In this document: piece by piece, positions 30,747-41,346 of the stretch | Layout of the letters: each line of letters opens with the position of its first letter | Numbering within the stretch: position 1 is the first letter of the stretch | NCBI GenBank assembly: GCA_959347315.1 | Contig: OY365806.1 | Span: 39,188,903-39,252,902, forward strand | Source: Bimastos eiseni | Taxonomy: Eukaryota; Annelida; Clitellata; Crassiclitellata; Lumbricidae | Direction: 5' to 3' | DNA length: 64,000 nucleotides | Position numbers and translations under genes: made by a program | The notes under the pieces: generated by a model | Told to the model about the DNA's origin: nothing | The model's database searches: none | What the model saw: only the letters and a program-made list of their open reading frames with translations

Positions 30747-31922
30747 TTACTGCATCACACTTAATCCAGGCTTGCCCGGTTCAACTTGTTTACAATACAA
30801 CATGTAAGACGTGTATTTTCCAATGCAATCGATTAAAAATTCCTGATAAGTATTTCCTAAATAAGTAGGATTAGGTGCAGTGTATAAAATATTCCAACTT
30901 CCTGAGTCGGTGGTTCCTTGTATCCTCCTATCATAAATCCTTTCGAAGGATTTATTCCTACCTTTTAATCCAATCTTCAAGGTTCTTACAGCTGTTGGAC
31001 ACTTGCTAGTTAAAGAGAAGCGACTGTTGGTGTTAGACACCCATTCATGTTCGTCTTTGAACGCATTGAAGGCTTTGTTATTCTAAAATTCAGAACTGGC
31101 GTTCGCTTCAAAACCATAATTACTAGTATTCAAAGTAAATCTACAAACGTAACTGACATTTTCTTCCGAGTGTGATATCACTAAGAGTAGGAATCCACTG
31201 TAACATCCTAATACCCGTCCATTGCGCTCCAACGCTCGTGGATATAATATGAAATCGCCAGTAAACGTCATTAGACGATGCTGGAAATGTAAATTTGTTC
31301 AAAACTCCTGCATCGAGGACATCCGTTTTAGGACTTAGGATATCTGTAAATACTGTTCCATCATTACTCGCTTGAACTTTCCATCTAGTAATACATTCGT
31401 TTAATGGTGTGCTAGCAATGATGAGAACCCCGACATAGACAAAGGAACGGGATATTTAATCTGTAACCAAACATCAGTTACTGCATCGGTTATCCAACAT
31501 TCGGGGGAATGACAAGCATTTTGAAACGCTTTCCACGGTTCAAAGTTATACCCAGCCGCTATGCGATATTCGCTAGCACTAGCTTCGTAAGTAAAACCGT
31601 TTATTGTCATTACATTCGAACTCATGGTTGGAGTTGCAGTCACGTATAGCCTGGAATAATCGCTGGCAGTACTATTCGTTATCATTTGACTGACTAGAGT
31701 TTCGACTTGACCAAAGCTCGCAGGATGGCTGGCGATGACTGGTGGATGAATGTCAGTCGGTAAACCTTTTATCGAGTTGCCGCTCATTTCCAAATCACCC
31801 TCCATTGCGTTCGTTCCATCTCTTTTTAGAAATGTATTACTCGCTTGAGATAGAGTAACACCTCCAGAAATTATTCTTTGAGTTGATCCAGTATCAGTTC
31901 GTCCAAATTTATCAACCGGCAT
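30747..31922 (-). pseudogene. Polinton 1 fiber-like protein with discoidin-like repeats
   Basis: Starts MPVDKFGRTDTGSTQRIISG. It contains a trimeric-fiber-type module FLKRDGTNAMEGDLEMSGNS followed by IKGLPT. From ~31,650 down come two repeats with the look of F5/8-type-C (discoidin) domains: PWKAFQNACHSPECWI with VWLQIKYPVP, and later AFNAFKDEHEWVSN with KCPTAVRTLKIGLKG. Breaks: stops at ~31,401 and ~31,083 and frame changes near 31,270 and 31,040. A host-attachment role is inferred: the knob-like C-terminus follows a shaft-like N-terminus, as in viral fibers. The N-terminal module recurs in Polinton 2 (53,926) and in the divergent remnant (38,960 and 39,410). Confidence 0.7.
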
Positions 31923-31935
31923 TTTATATATAATA
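31923..31935 (-). promoter_or_regulatory. TATATATAAA motif flush with fiber ATG
   Basis: Minus-strand TTATTATATATAAA directly precedes ATG at 31,922. Polinton 2 keeps ATATATAAAAAC at the same place. Confidence 0.5.
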
Positions 31936-31942
31936 ATATTAT

Positions 31943-32371
31943 TTAATACAATTCGTTCACGACTTCTTGAAATTTACAACCATCGCTGATCGTCTTCTTC
32001 AATATATATATATAGACATAAATGACCGCAAAACACTTGGCCGTCTGGTTGTATTCGTTCGCTGTAGTAGAATAGCGGCCTTTGTAGATAATTTATCAAT
32101 TCTGTAGGAGGAGGAAGTCCGTAGCTGTCGAAATAAATTTTATCTTTGGCGCGCTTGATCCAACACGTTCAATGTGTTCCTTTACCGTCAGAATCATCCA
32201 GATTAAGGATGCCGCACTTGTTCCCTCTTGGCTTCTTCGGTAACTCGTCACTTAGAAATACTCCTCTGAAATTATTTATTTTTAGTTTCCTCGCCGCTTC
32301 GATTAGATCAACGTTCGACAAAGCAATATTAGGTAGCGTTACGCCTTCGACATCGATTAGTTTAGTGTCAT
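31943..32371 (-). pseudogene. Polinton 1 adenain-like cysteine protease
   Basis: Virion maturation protease of the adenovirus endopeptidase type. Visible: CGILNLDDSDGKGTH (catalytic His in GTH), KIYFDSYGLPPP (Asp in FDSYG) and VFCGHLCLY with the catalytic Cys near the C-terminus. The Trp codon after GTH is TGA here, but in Polinton 2 it is TGG (THWTCW). A one-base loss near the start also moves the first codons out of frame. ~140 codons. The polymerase stop codon overlaps its start (ATGA), so the two genes are directly adjacent. It would process capsid and core precursors. Confidence 0.85.
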
Positions 32372-35300
32372 TTTATATTTAGGGAATAATGTCCATATGT
32401 TAAAGTGTGAATTTCATCTTTCTGAATAACTCGTTTATCATCGTCTGCTGAGAGAGCTACCCTGTTCATTTATTCGGTGTAGATATCGTGAAGATGCGAT
32501 CGAATGACATTCATCTTTCTCGATTGTTTTCTCTTGGTGAACAAGCAGTCTTTGTAATTTTCGTGAGTGATAGATTTCTCAACGACATTCTTCTTCACTC
32601 TTTACATTTCTTGTGGCCCGCTCCAACCATCTTGTACGAATACAGTTTCGATCCTACAAACTCTTCGATCTGTTTACCAGCTGCTTCATCTTTAGACATA
32701 CCAGTGACTTTTTTATTGATGCCAGTTTCTATACCAGAGGGATGGTCTTTAGGATAGTCGTTAGTGTCGAACCTACTTCTAATGTCAGGGACTATATAAG
32801 CGTAGAAGTCTTCGGTCTTAATTTCATAGGCTAAAGAATCCGTATCTGTAAAAAGTAACTTTGCTCTATCTTCGAACTTTTCCTTGATATAATTAAAATG
32901 AAAATCGTACATTATAGTTTTACTCAAGTCTAAAATGCACATGCCAAGATATATAGGCTTGTCGTAATATAGCTTCGTCCGTTTCATGTGAATGGCAATT
33001 AGGTTTTCGTCAAAAAATAGTTCGAGTGTCGTAACTCGTTCTCGCTGCTAGCTTAATGGCTTCTTTCTCACTGCAAACCAGTTTTATGTCTACACGATTC
33101 TCTATATTTTCACACGTTTTACCGAACACGCTATTGTTCATTAGTTTGAAAAAGTCTTTCTCGAAATCGTTGGTGGCTTTACTCCTCAGGTTGGTATTTA
33201 GATCGATATACTTTTTCAACCAAGCACTTTCTTCAAATTTAATTCCACGATGAATTTTGGTTATCTTTAAACCTAAGCTTTCGTACTGCGTCACATTTTC
33301 GTAATGGACTTTACTTTGTCGTACAAGTTTGGGATAAGTTTTAGCACAACCGATCCTTCGACTTTAACACTTTCTGGAGCAAGAGGATAGTCATTGTGCA
33401 GATCGTGCAAGTTCCTCGGATATTCCAAGTCGACTTCTAATATACACGGCGTTCCTCTCCAATCATTTAGCTCATCGTTGCTCATCCACTGGAACCCATG
33501 AGTTGGTAGATTTTTACACGTACTGCATCCGTACAAATTATTTGCGTCTAAATAGGTTATAAATGTTGAAGGCTTGCCATCGTTAAATGCTTCTCCCATA
33601 TACTTATTGTTTGCCTGTCCATAACGATGTGAAATGGTGCTAACACCACCTCTTATCCCATGCTTAACCACTAGTATCATATCATAATCATTCAACAACT
33701 CCAACACTACTCCAGTCAACTTCAATGCGGCATCCCAAGCAAGACCTGGTGAAGTATAATACCAAGCGGGATCTAGACCATAGTTCTCACTGCATACATC
33801 TCTAAAATTCTCAAATACATCAGCAAGCAGGAGAACATCAGTTGCATTATAAAAATCGTGGTATTCTCTGAACGTCTTGAATCCGAATTCATTCCATACC
33901 GTCTGCTCATCGTTGTAGTCTTCGTCACTAATGACTGAATCGTTAAGTATTGAGTAGATTGCTGACTTTGGTGGTTGTTCTGTTTCGTTCAGTCGGTCAA
34001 CGGCATCAACGTAATCGTAAGGATATAAGCCTTTTTTCTAAGTATGAAATTGAGCTGACTACCAGAGTAGTGTTTGCTTACATTCTTACACTGATATTTC
34101 CTTAGGTTCCCCGATAAAGCGTTGAGACTAGATGCCATAAATTTATAACTATCGATAAAACTTAATTCTCGTTTAAGTAATACTTCCTTATTTTCTTCAT
34201 TCGTAAATTTATCGACCACGATTTCTCTGCTAAATGAGATATACTTTTCGTTTCTAGGAATGCAGTTAATCTTTTCATTATCATCACCTCGTAATTTCTT
34301 TACGAATAGATGACTGTCGTGACCAGATAGATTATGAAATAATACTGGAAAAAACTTGGGGACTATAGAATTTAGATTACAATTCTTATGAGCTGCGCAT
34401 CTTTATTTTCCAGTTAAATGGCAATGGTCTCTAACTCGATCTTTATCCAGCTCGCCTTTGCATATGTGACAAACGGTAGCGGAATCGAATAGCGCCTGTT
34501 CTTTCTGTCCGAATATCATTTTCTTAGGAAATTTAAATCGATTATAAATATCTTTTATAATTCCTATAAGAGTATCTATGAATATCTGTGCTACATCATC
34601 GTCTTCGCTCTTTGCTGTGAACGTCACATTAGCTTGCGAATATAGATCATCGTTAAAACATTTTACATAATAACAGAAAGAACTTGGGACATGTTTTTGA
34701 TATCTGTTGGTGTAAGACATGTTTGGATCTGGTTGACAAGTGTCTATAGGTTTAATGAATGACTCGAAATCGGCGTACACGACAAAGGGAACTCTCATCT
34801 TTCTATAATATTTTTTAAAACTCAACATAGTTCCTGGTTCTGGAAGTTCTATCTTTTGAGCGGCGTGTTGGGAACAGTACTCGGTGTATTTTTTTAATGA
34901 CTCTAGTTCTCTATATCCTATCAAACACCGCTTACAATAGTGCATCGAAGAGTATGAGTTTTCGTTATGAACCGCCATCAGTCTGTTGAAATTCTTTATC
35001 CCAAAACAATGCTTCTTTTGTTTGTCAGAAATGAGTAATAGGTTTACACTGATATCGCTCTCATGCTTCGATAACTATAGTAGGAATAGGTAAACATCTT
35101 TCTCATGACCAAAAACATTAATACTAATATTATAATTTATCTCAAACTTACTTATCACGTTAGCATCCGCAGAGACTGGGAATTCAATGCTGGACCAATC
35201 AAGTTCCTCAGACTGTTTGATTAATTCTTTCGTAATTCTTTCTGAATTTTTATCAACAGGATTTAAGGCTCTCGTTACACACCACTTGAAGCATTCTTCG

Positions 35301-36205
35301 TCGTAGTTCTTCATATTAATAATATCCTTTTTATTCGCTAAACATTTCGGTAGTGGAATGTAAGAACTACCCGTCAACGGTTTATAAACAACCGTATTGA
35401 TATCCAGCTTTACAACTACTCTGAACCTCCAGTTACTACCACGCATCTGGAAGGTAGCCATTGATTTTATGATTTTATATTTCGCATTGTTGTAAATTTC
35501 ACTGGTATCAGTAAAGTCTATAACCACTTCAGTTATCGAGCGGAATGGTAGCCTATATCTCTGAAATCAACTTAACCAGATTTCATGTCAACGCGCTCCA
35601 TTGTGCAGGTGATGATAAAATTGACCCTATTCTGTCGATTTCTTGTCAACACGTCTACCACTTGTGCTCGAACGGCGTTAAAAAAAGATATGGCGTCAAT
35701 TCCGTCTGCTCCTTCGGTCGTGTATTGTTTCGTGAAGCCCTTGATAGCTGTGGCCGTCTCTTTTATTTCGCATGTTTTCATAAGAATTTTACCGAATATA
35801 GAATTCACTTTGGCTCTCAGTTCTTCTATCTTCTCGTTCACCTTTCTCTTTGGTTCTTAGGGTATATACCCTTCAATCCACTTTGCGAATGTATTAATCA
35901 CGGATTTTGTCGTAACGAATATTTTTCGTACTGTCGTAGGTGGTATGGGAACGAGTGTTGGAATTCCAATGTCTGGAACGGGTGCGTCCAGCAAACTAGC
36001 ATTGGTTGAGATTGGGGAAAATTGTGAGAGGGTGACCCCGTGAGCTTCAATTTTACTAATCAAATCTGCTGTACGCAGCCTCGTATAACCAACCATACCT
36101 TTCTGTTTCGCAATTTTTCTTAATTCAATCAGTCTTCTTCGAGTATTCCATTTTATATTGGGAAGACATTCCTTTAAGCTGTTGTGATAAAATATTTTCA
36201 TTCAT
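32370..36205 (-). pseudogene. Polinton 1 protein-primed DNA polymerase B
   Basis: About 1,270 codons in six or more frame segments. N-terminal extension (36,205-35,530): a basic RRRLIELRKIAKQKG with a Rho-N/SAP-like TRLRTADLISKIEAHG, then a linker broken by TAA at 35,857. Next, a core start (SMATFQMRGSNWRFRV, IPLPKCLANKKD), a zinc finger (HYCKRCLIGYRE), exonuclease motif I VPFVVYADFESF (~34,770), an endonuclease-VII-like zinc motif CHICKGEL/RDHCHLTG (~34,420-34,465), LFHNLSGHDSHLF (~34,330) and the polymerase motifs: A TYLDANNLYG (~33,545), B KLMNNSVFGKT (~33,125), C LFTDTDSL (~32,845). The C-terminus is MNVIRSHLHDIY...[13 protein letters not shown]. Motifs A-C are intact in spite of many breaks. 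It replicates the element using a protein primer. Confidence 0.93.
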
Positions 36206-36220
36206 TTTATATATATATAT
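36206..36220 (-). promoter_or_regulatory. ATATATATATAAA motif flush with polymerase ATG
   Basis: Minus strand reads ATATATATATATAAA then ATG (36,205). A second possible ATG in another frame begins four bases further (36,201). Which one is used is uncertain because of frameshifts. Confidence 0.45.
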
Positions 36221-36245
36221 GAGAGAAATTTGTTTGTTTGTTGAA

Positions 36246-36539
36246 CAATGACTCATCATCGAAACTATTGGAAATTCCCCTGACCTTTGACCTATTGGTG
36301 GATGTTTTGACCTAGGCCTTTGGTTTGTGCATGAATTGTGACTCCTTATCGAAACTAATGAAAATTTCTCGGACCTATTAGACTGCATTGGCTGATATTT
36401 ACCCTAGGGCTTAGGTTTTTGTATGAACTAGTTTTTGTAACCTAGTTATAGGTTGCAAATACGTTTTGGTAACCTATTAGGTTGACGAATTAACCAATAT
36501 TATGGTCAATTGAGCTAGATAGCGCGTTTTCTTACTACT
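36246..36539 (-). repeat. Polinton 1 right terminal inverted repeat
   Basis: Imperfect inverse of 22,122-22,382. It contains two more copies of the subterminal motif, TGACTCATCATCGAAAC (36,249) and a variant TGACTCCTTATCGAAAC (~36,340). Confidence 0.85.
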
Positions 36540-36545
36540 CCCAGA
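36540..36545 (+). repeat. Polinton 1 target-site duplication, right
   Basis: CCCAGA, matching 22,116-22,121. Confidence 0.85.
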
Positions 36546-37499
36546 AAGTAAAAGTGGCTTTTGAAGGAATAATTTTGCGGAATGCCAACTGCAGACCATA
36601 GTTGGTAATAAAACCCAGGATGGTGTTCAGCAACTATCCTTGTAAATAATTTTTTGATGATGAACAATCTTGTAGTGTTGCAAATTGCTGTTAATAGGTC
36701 TCGTACTACATTATGATAACTTAGTATTTACCAACTACTTTCATGTACTTGGTCCTAACTGATTTTAGCATTACTATGCTGGTAGTCAAGTTTTTCAGTT
36801 TACAGTGCATTCATGCCAGTCATACTTGCAAGAGCAACAACAATAAAATTACAGGTTTACACAAATACTTTGTGCTTTAATAAACAAAATTTGCAACAGA
36901 CATGGATAGTAGTGGAATCATTCTGCTAATCGTGCAGATATCAGTACTCTTTGTTGTGTATAGTGTATGCTGATTGTCATTCACGACCTGTTGTTGCCAT
37001 GAATTTGTTTCAGCATAGTGCCAATACAGTAGCAATAATTAGCACTCTTTCATTGTCCTCCAGGTAGCTGTGATCCATGTGAATCCAACTCAGATACCTG
37101 TTGTTACTTTCCTCTGCCAATGTATGCTTTGGCAAAGCAGACTTAGTGGTAATGGCCTGGGATATTTGGAGAAGAAAATTTTTTTAAAAATACAAATGAG
37201 ATGGTAATAAAAATGGTAATAAAAGGTTTCAAGACATTTCTATAGACAGGCATTCCACTGTGTGTGTCATTGTCTAGAGAAGTAAGTTACAATTCAATAT
37301 CAATGTGAGAAGGGTGGGCAATAGTGGTGGTTGGGTTCCACGGTGGATGACCATTCCAGAGATACTAAGATCTGCATTGAGTCACAGTGCATGCATATTT
37401 TGGTTATGGTTAAGGGTTGCCTTGGCAGATGCAAATGTGTTGCTTAAGCTAACGTTCTATGCACAGCTCTCTAATCAAAGACTTTGGAATGGGTGGTCT

Positions 37500-38880
37500 C
37501 TTTGCAGCTTTTTCCCTTTGTGGAGCAGATGGGTCTTCTTCTCTATAGGCAATCCGGTTTGGGAGCTCATCATTCTACTGAAACTGCTCTCCTATCTCTT
37601 CTGTCAGATGGTTACTCTACCATGAACAAGTCCCATATTACACTATTAGATCTGTTTATGCTTCTTCAGCATATGATTTGGTTGATCATGACATTCTCTT
37701 ATGTTGACTTAAAATCTCCTTTGTCTTGGTGCTCCTCCTCTTCACTGGTTTTGATCCAATCCCAATATCGCTCAAATGGTCATTCTAGGTCTATGTTTCT
37801 CAAACTATGGGTCGCGACCCAAAAATGGGTTGCCATGCTTCACGGCTGTTTCATCATAGTTACATAAACTTCAAAGAAGTCAAATGTAACTGTTCTTTTC
37901 ACCTTCTTAGCTGTATAGTTACTACAGTATACTGAGTGTATTAAATGCATGCATTGTAAATATACATTGAAGTGCCACTGAAATTTTAACTTGATATTGT
38001 TGCCCTTTTTTGAGGTGGGTCACGGGAATTCCAAGATTTTCTAAAGTGGGTTCGGTAAGTCTGGGAAACGCAGTTCTAGGTTACACCCGCACCTCATGGG
38101 TACATGTTAGGTTTGGGGTTCCTCAAGGATTCATACTGGATCTGCTTCTCTATATCATATTCACTGCCAATATCCTCTTTTTGCAAAACATTCTGCATGC
38201 TGATGACGTTTAAAGCCTTTGAACGTGGTCCAACTGCAGACCAACTAGCCCTTTCTCAATCCATTGAGTGTTTTCTTAAAAACTTTATTGACGGATATCC
38301 TCGAATCGCCTCTCTATTCGACAAAAACTCAGTACCCCTTAAACTCGACTTTGACCTATTTCGGAACGATTTCCATTGTTCACTTTCTCTACTAGTGTTC
38401 TTGACCTGGGTGTGACCATTGATAGTACTCTCGTTTGGTGAACACATATCCAATCTACCTTGGCCTAGTTTCTATCACCTGCAACTTCTTCCACCTGCCC
38501 CTCCTCTATAGTATATGCTTTTGTTTGCTCACGCATAGATTAGTGTAACTTGCCACAATTGGTCTTTACTGTTCTGAAAACTTACCTGCCACGTCTTCAA
38601 TCGGTGCTAAATGCAGCTGCCCGTTTGATTGCCTGCCTTCCTCGCTTCTCTTGTATATCTGCCTTCTTGACTGAGCACTTACACAGGCTTCCGCTCATAG
38701 CCCGCATTCTATTTAAAGTTATTTTCCTTATTCCCAGAGCGTTTTGGGTCAAGCTCCACACTATCTTTGTGACCTTATCGTTTCGGCTGCCACTCGTCGT
38801 CCTCTTCGTTCTTTGGACCGGCATGACCTCTTGGTATCTCTGATGGCTTCTCCCCAATACTTCGTCTGTTGGCCCTTTTC
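37500..38880 (+). pseudogene. fossil LINE reverse transcriptase in element B
   Basis: Same fossil as in element A: HHSTETALLSLLSDGYSTMN (~37,565-37,630), FGVPQGFILDLLLY (~38,115), LHADDV (~38,195), LNAAARLIACLPRFSC (~38,605) and a C-terminal DRHDLLVS (~38,815). Multiple frame changes. Interrupted by a hAT-like element. Confidence 0.8.
37791..38073. mobile_element. hAT-like element in element B (orthologous)
   Basis: Counterpart of 15,841-16,157, with the same 8-bp duplication TTCTAGGT at 37,783-37,790 and 38,074-38,081. It therefore inserted before A and B separated. Confidence 0.85.
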
Positions 38881-38888
38881 TCTAGATT

Positions 38889-40025
38889 TGCTAAGCAGTA
38901 TGCCAACGCACAAATCATCGCTCTTAGAACTGAAACAAATTCACAGGATGCAATAATTAGAAGAGATCACTTGCTCAAAGCTGGTGGTACCATGACTGGT
39001 GATTTGATTATGGGGGGTATAAGAGTGACTGGCCTCCCCACAGCTGCACCAATGTCGGAAAGTGAGCGGGAAATTACCAGCATCACACAAGTATCAAGAG
39101 TGGTTGGCGACATCATGACAAACCTTGATAGAACGCCCACGGGACCGCTACATGTAAAAAGATAAGCAATTTGTAGAGAGTCATTTCACCACTCTTAGAA
39201 ATTATACACTCGATCAGATTAATATCAACGATGATCGCGTGGCCGAGAGGACTACGGCTCTACATACGTATGTCACGCTGTACACAGATCAAAAGACAGA
39301 GGCTGCGAAGCAGTATTCTGACAACAAGGATGCGTTTCTGAATACAGCAGTCAGGCAGTATGTAGATTCTCGGAATGCTATCTTTAGAGGTGCTCACATA
39401 CTCAAAGCCGGCGATACCATGAGTGGTGAATTGACTATGTGTGGTAAGAGAGTTACTGGTCTCCCCACAGATATACCAACATCTGTCAGTATAGCGCGAG
39501 TGACAAAGGTGGCCGGCGACACATTTAGGTAATACATGAGCAATCTGAAGTTTCTTTGTTATACCGGTCATATTCCACCATTATCCAACACAAGTAACTA
39601 TACGGGTTTTGAGGTTGAGACAAGTTCAGAACGCGGCGGTTTTCCTGCAATTTCTGCTTTTAGCACCATAAGTCGCACCAATAGCTTGTAGTAGCTGGAT
39701 GCCCGTTGGTAATGATCCTCGTCGTTGGTTAGAGATTGGATGTCCGACGCCTGTACGCATATTGAAAGTCTGCTTGATTTTTGATGCAGACCCCCCGCCC
39801 TTTAAGATTATTGAGGAACATTCACTATCGAGACAGTGGATTATATGCGAGTGGAATATATAGATCTGTACAATTCAACCACCGGATCGCCGCCTAGCAT
39901 ATTTGGGCGTGTACGAGAATATCAATTTGACTCCTGTCATTGCATATAAATTCTAATGGTTTTATGCCTTTCACCCTCATACCGAAAGAGCAACGGCGAT
40001 CTCAGTTTAAAACTTTCAGATATTC
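38889..40025 (+). pseudogene. Polinton 3 fiber-like protein
   Basis: Two copies of a shaft-type module: LLKAGGTMTGDLIMGGIRVT (~38,970) and ILKAGDTMSGELTMCGKRVT (~39,400). Between them are long helical segments rich in Ala, Gln, Asp and Lys (for example LYTDQKTEAAKQYSDNKDAF) resembling a coiled coil. Towards 39,700 a frame gives RDWMSDA/WLEIGCPTPVRILKVC, similar to the discoidin-like repeat region of Polinton 1's fiber. Several stops and frameshifts. The start lies at or before the junction with element B, so the N-terminus is lost. Confidence 0.6.
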
Positions 40026-40029
40026 ACAT

Positions 40030-40598
40030 ATTTTAAGTTGGGGATTGAATAGTATAAGAACGAAAGATGGTTGACACATTATAAGATTCGAGGTTATCTA
40101 AGACAAAATGGTGAAACGAATATGCATAAATATGACTTCGACGATTTTGTTGGATTGGCCAACTGGGGATACGATATCCCACAACCCACAGCAGATATGT
40201 AGGCTGCAGTTCCTCAGGAACATATCGACTTTGTGTCAAAAGACTATTTTACTCGTGACATTTATACATCTAGCGGTTCATTGACCTCGTATGCGTGGCA
40301 GAATGTTTCACTAACAGCGACTAGATATTCATGTATAACTTTACAGAACGCATCAGATATGATATATAAATATATAGATTTTGGATTCTGGAAATTAACA
40401 CTTCTCGGCGAGAGTTCGGGTGAAGCTTCGATTCGTATCTTGGATAGGACAGTTGATGTTTCAAATTCACAATTTGATGCAACGCGGGTGATATTTATTC
40501 CGTGGCAGACAGATTTTCCTATTGAGGTTAAGAGAAGAGGAACTGTAAACACTCCGGATGTTGTATTAACCATGCCATTACAGTTAGAGGAACTATAA
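40030..40598 (+). pseudogene. Polinton 3 unidentified gene, beta-rich
   Basis: Frame after ~40,060 reads INGETNMHKYDFDDF-like text with stops. It then continues openly from 40,233: MSKDYFTRDIYTSSGSLTSY, SDMIYKYIDFGFWKLTLLGE and TPDVVLTMPLQLEEL-stop (40,596-40,598). Alternating hydrophobic and polar residues suggest beta structure. It may be the distal part of the fiber or a separate virion protein; not recognised. Its stop overlaps the next start (TAATG). Confidence 0.45.
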
Positions 40599-41203
40599 TG
40601 TCTTTATATCCAAATCTAGCAGGCTCAAAAATCTCAGACGAACTGTTACCGCCAACGGAGCCCTCCACTGAAACGACACCGCAGGCTTTTCGTCTGCAAA
40701 AAATAGAGTAGCTGGAGACATTCCTGAGGTCAGAGATTGAGGGTCGCAGCCGTTTGCACAAAAACATATAAGAGATCTGTTAATTTCGTTAACGGCGCGT
40801 CAGCAACTTTTGCACTTCTTGGCCTTGGAACAGGTGCTGGGATACCGCATTGCTGGTCACAGGGGTCGGGATAATGCCAGGTTAAGCCATCGAGGTCGTT
40901 GCGAGGATGGTGAGTCTGCTCGATGTTGCGTGTGTTGCCATCAGTCGAAGATGCTCTGCCAAGGCCGGAAAACACGAGGCTATACGCATTCTAGCCAGCA
41001 GTAAATTTAACATCATCCACAGTCATGTTTTGAAAGCCTTGGAGGATAATGAGATCATTGGGAATGAATTTAAGCTAATTCTTGATGAAGTAGAAAAGTA
41101 TCGTGGTTTGAAAGACCAGATTTTACTCACATCAGTAGGCGAATTCATAAATAAAGAGTGTAAGAAAAGGATTTATTCAAACAGCGTCACGATGCTGCCG
41201 TAG
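40598..41203 (+). pseudogene. Polinton 3 membrane/coiled-coil conserved protein
   Basis: Starts MSLYPNLAGSKISDELLPPT, then AFRLQKIE(stop)LETFLRSEIE, homologous in position and pattern to RLQKISEIQQEIL of Polinton 1. A hydrophobic middle (SATFALLGLGTGAGI in one frame, LLDVACVAIS in another) and the C-terminal KHEAIRILASSKFNIIHSHV, KALEDNEIIGNEFKLILDEV, then EKYRGLKDQ align with 26,750-26,950. Two or more frame breaks. It supports the Polinton identity of this region. Confidence 0.7.
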
Positions 41204-41346
41204 AAGAATTTTTAATGCAACTTTCAAAGTGTGTTTTGAATTAAACTGTAAATGCTGGTCTTACTCCAAGACTCTCTACTTTCCGTGAACCTCTGATCCC
41301 GACAGCACCACCTGCCTATTTTGAGACAATATAGAGACACGATAAT

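Larger units (their letters stand above)
22122..36539 (+). mobile_element. Polinton 1: complete but decayed Polinton/Maverick
   Basis: A 14,418-bp element bounded by imperfect inverted termini that start with AG (AGAGTAGGAAAACGCG left, AGTAGTAAGAAAACGCG right) and by 6-bp duplications. It carries the defining set: retroviral-type integrase, protein-primed DNA polymerase B, adenain-like protease, FtsK/HerA-type packaging ATPase, and major and minor capsid proteins, plus a PLA2-like gene and a fiber-like gene. This full virion set makes it adintovirus-like. Almost every gene has at least one stop or frameshift and the ATPase Walker A lysine is replaced, so it is not functional. Gene blocks: minus 22.4-23.7 kb, plus 23.7-29.96 kb, minus 30.0-36.2 kb. 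Confidence 0.95.
36546..38888 (+). mobile_element. element B, right part
   Basis: Continues element A's interior after the target site (AGTAAAAGTGGCTTTTGAAGG versus AGTAGGAGTGGCTTTTGAAGG in A). Collinear with A to ~38,880, then ends abruptly. Its right terminal repeat is missing and divergent Polinton sequence follows. Confidence 0.8.

Noticed and set aside
35545..36009. Plus-strand 154-codon frame opposite the polymerase
   Set aside because: Antisense shadow of the polymerase N-terminal extension, which has clear family motifs.
22122..36539. Polinton 1 as a currently active virus-like element
   Set aside because: Stops or frameshifts in nearly every gene and loss of the ATPase Walker A lysine.
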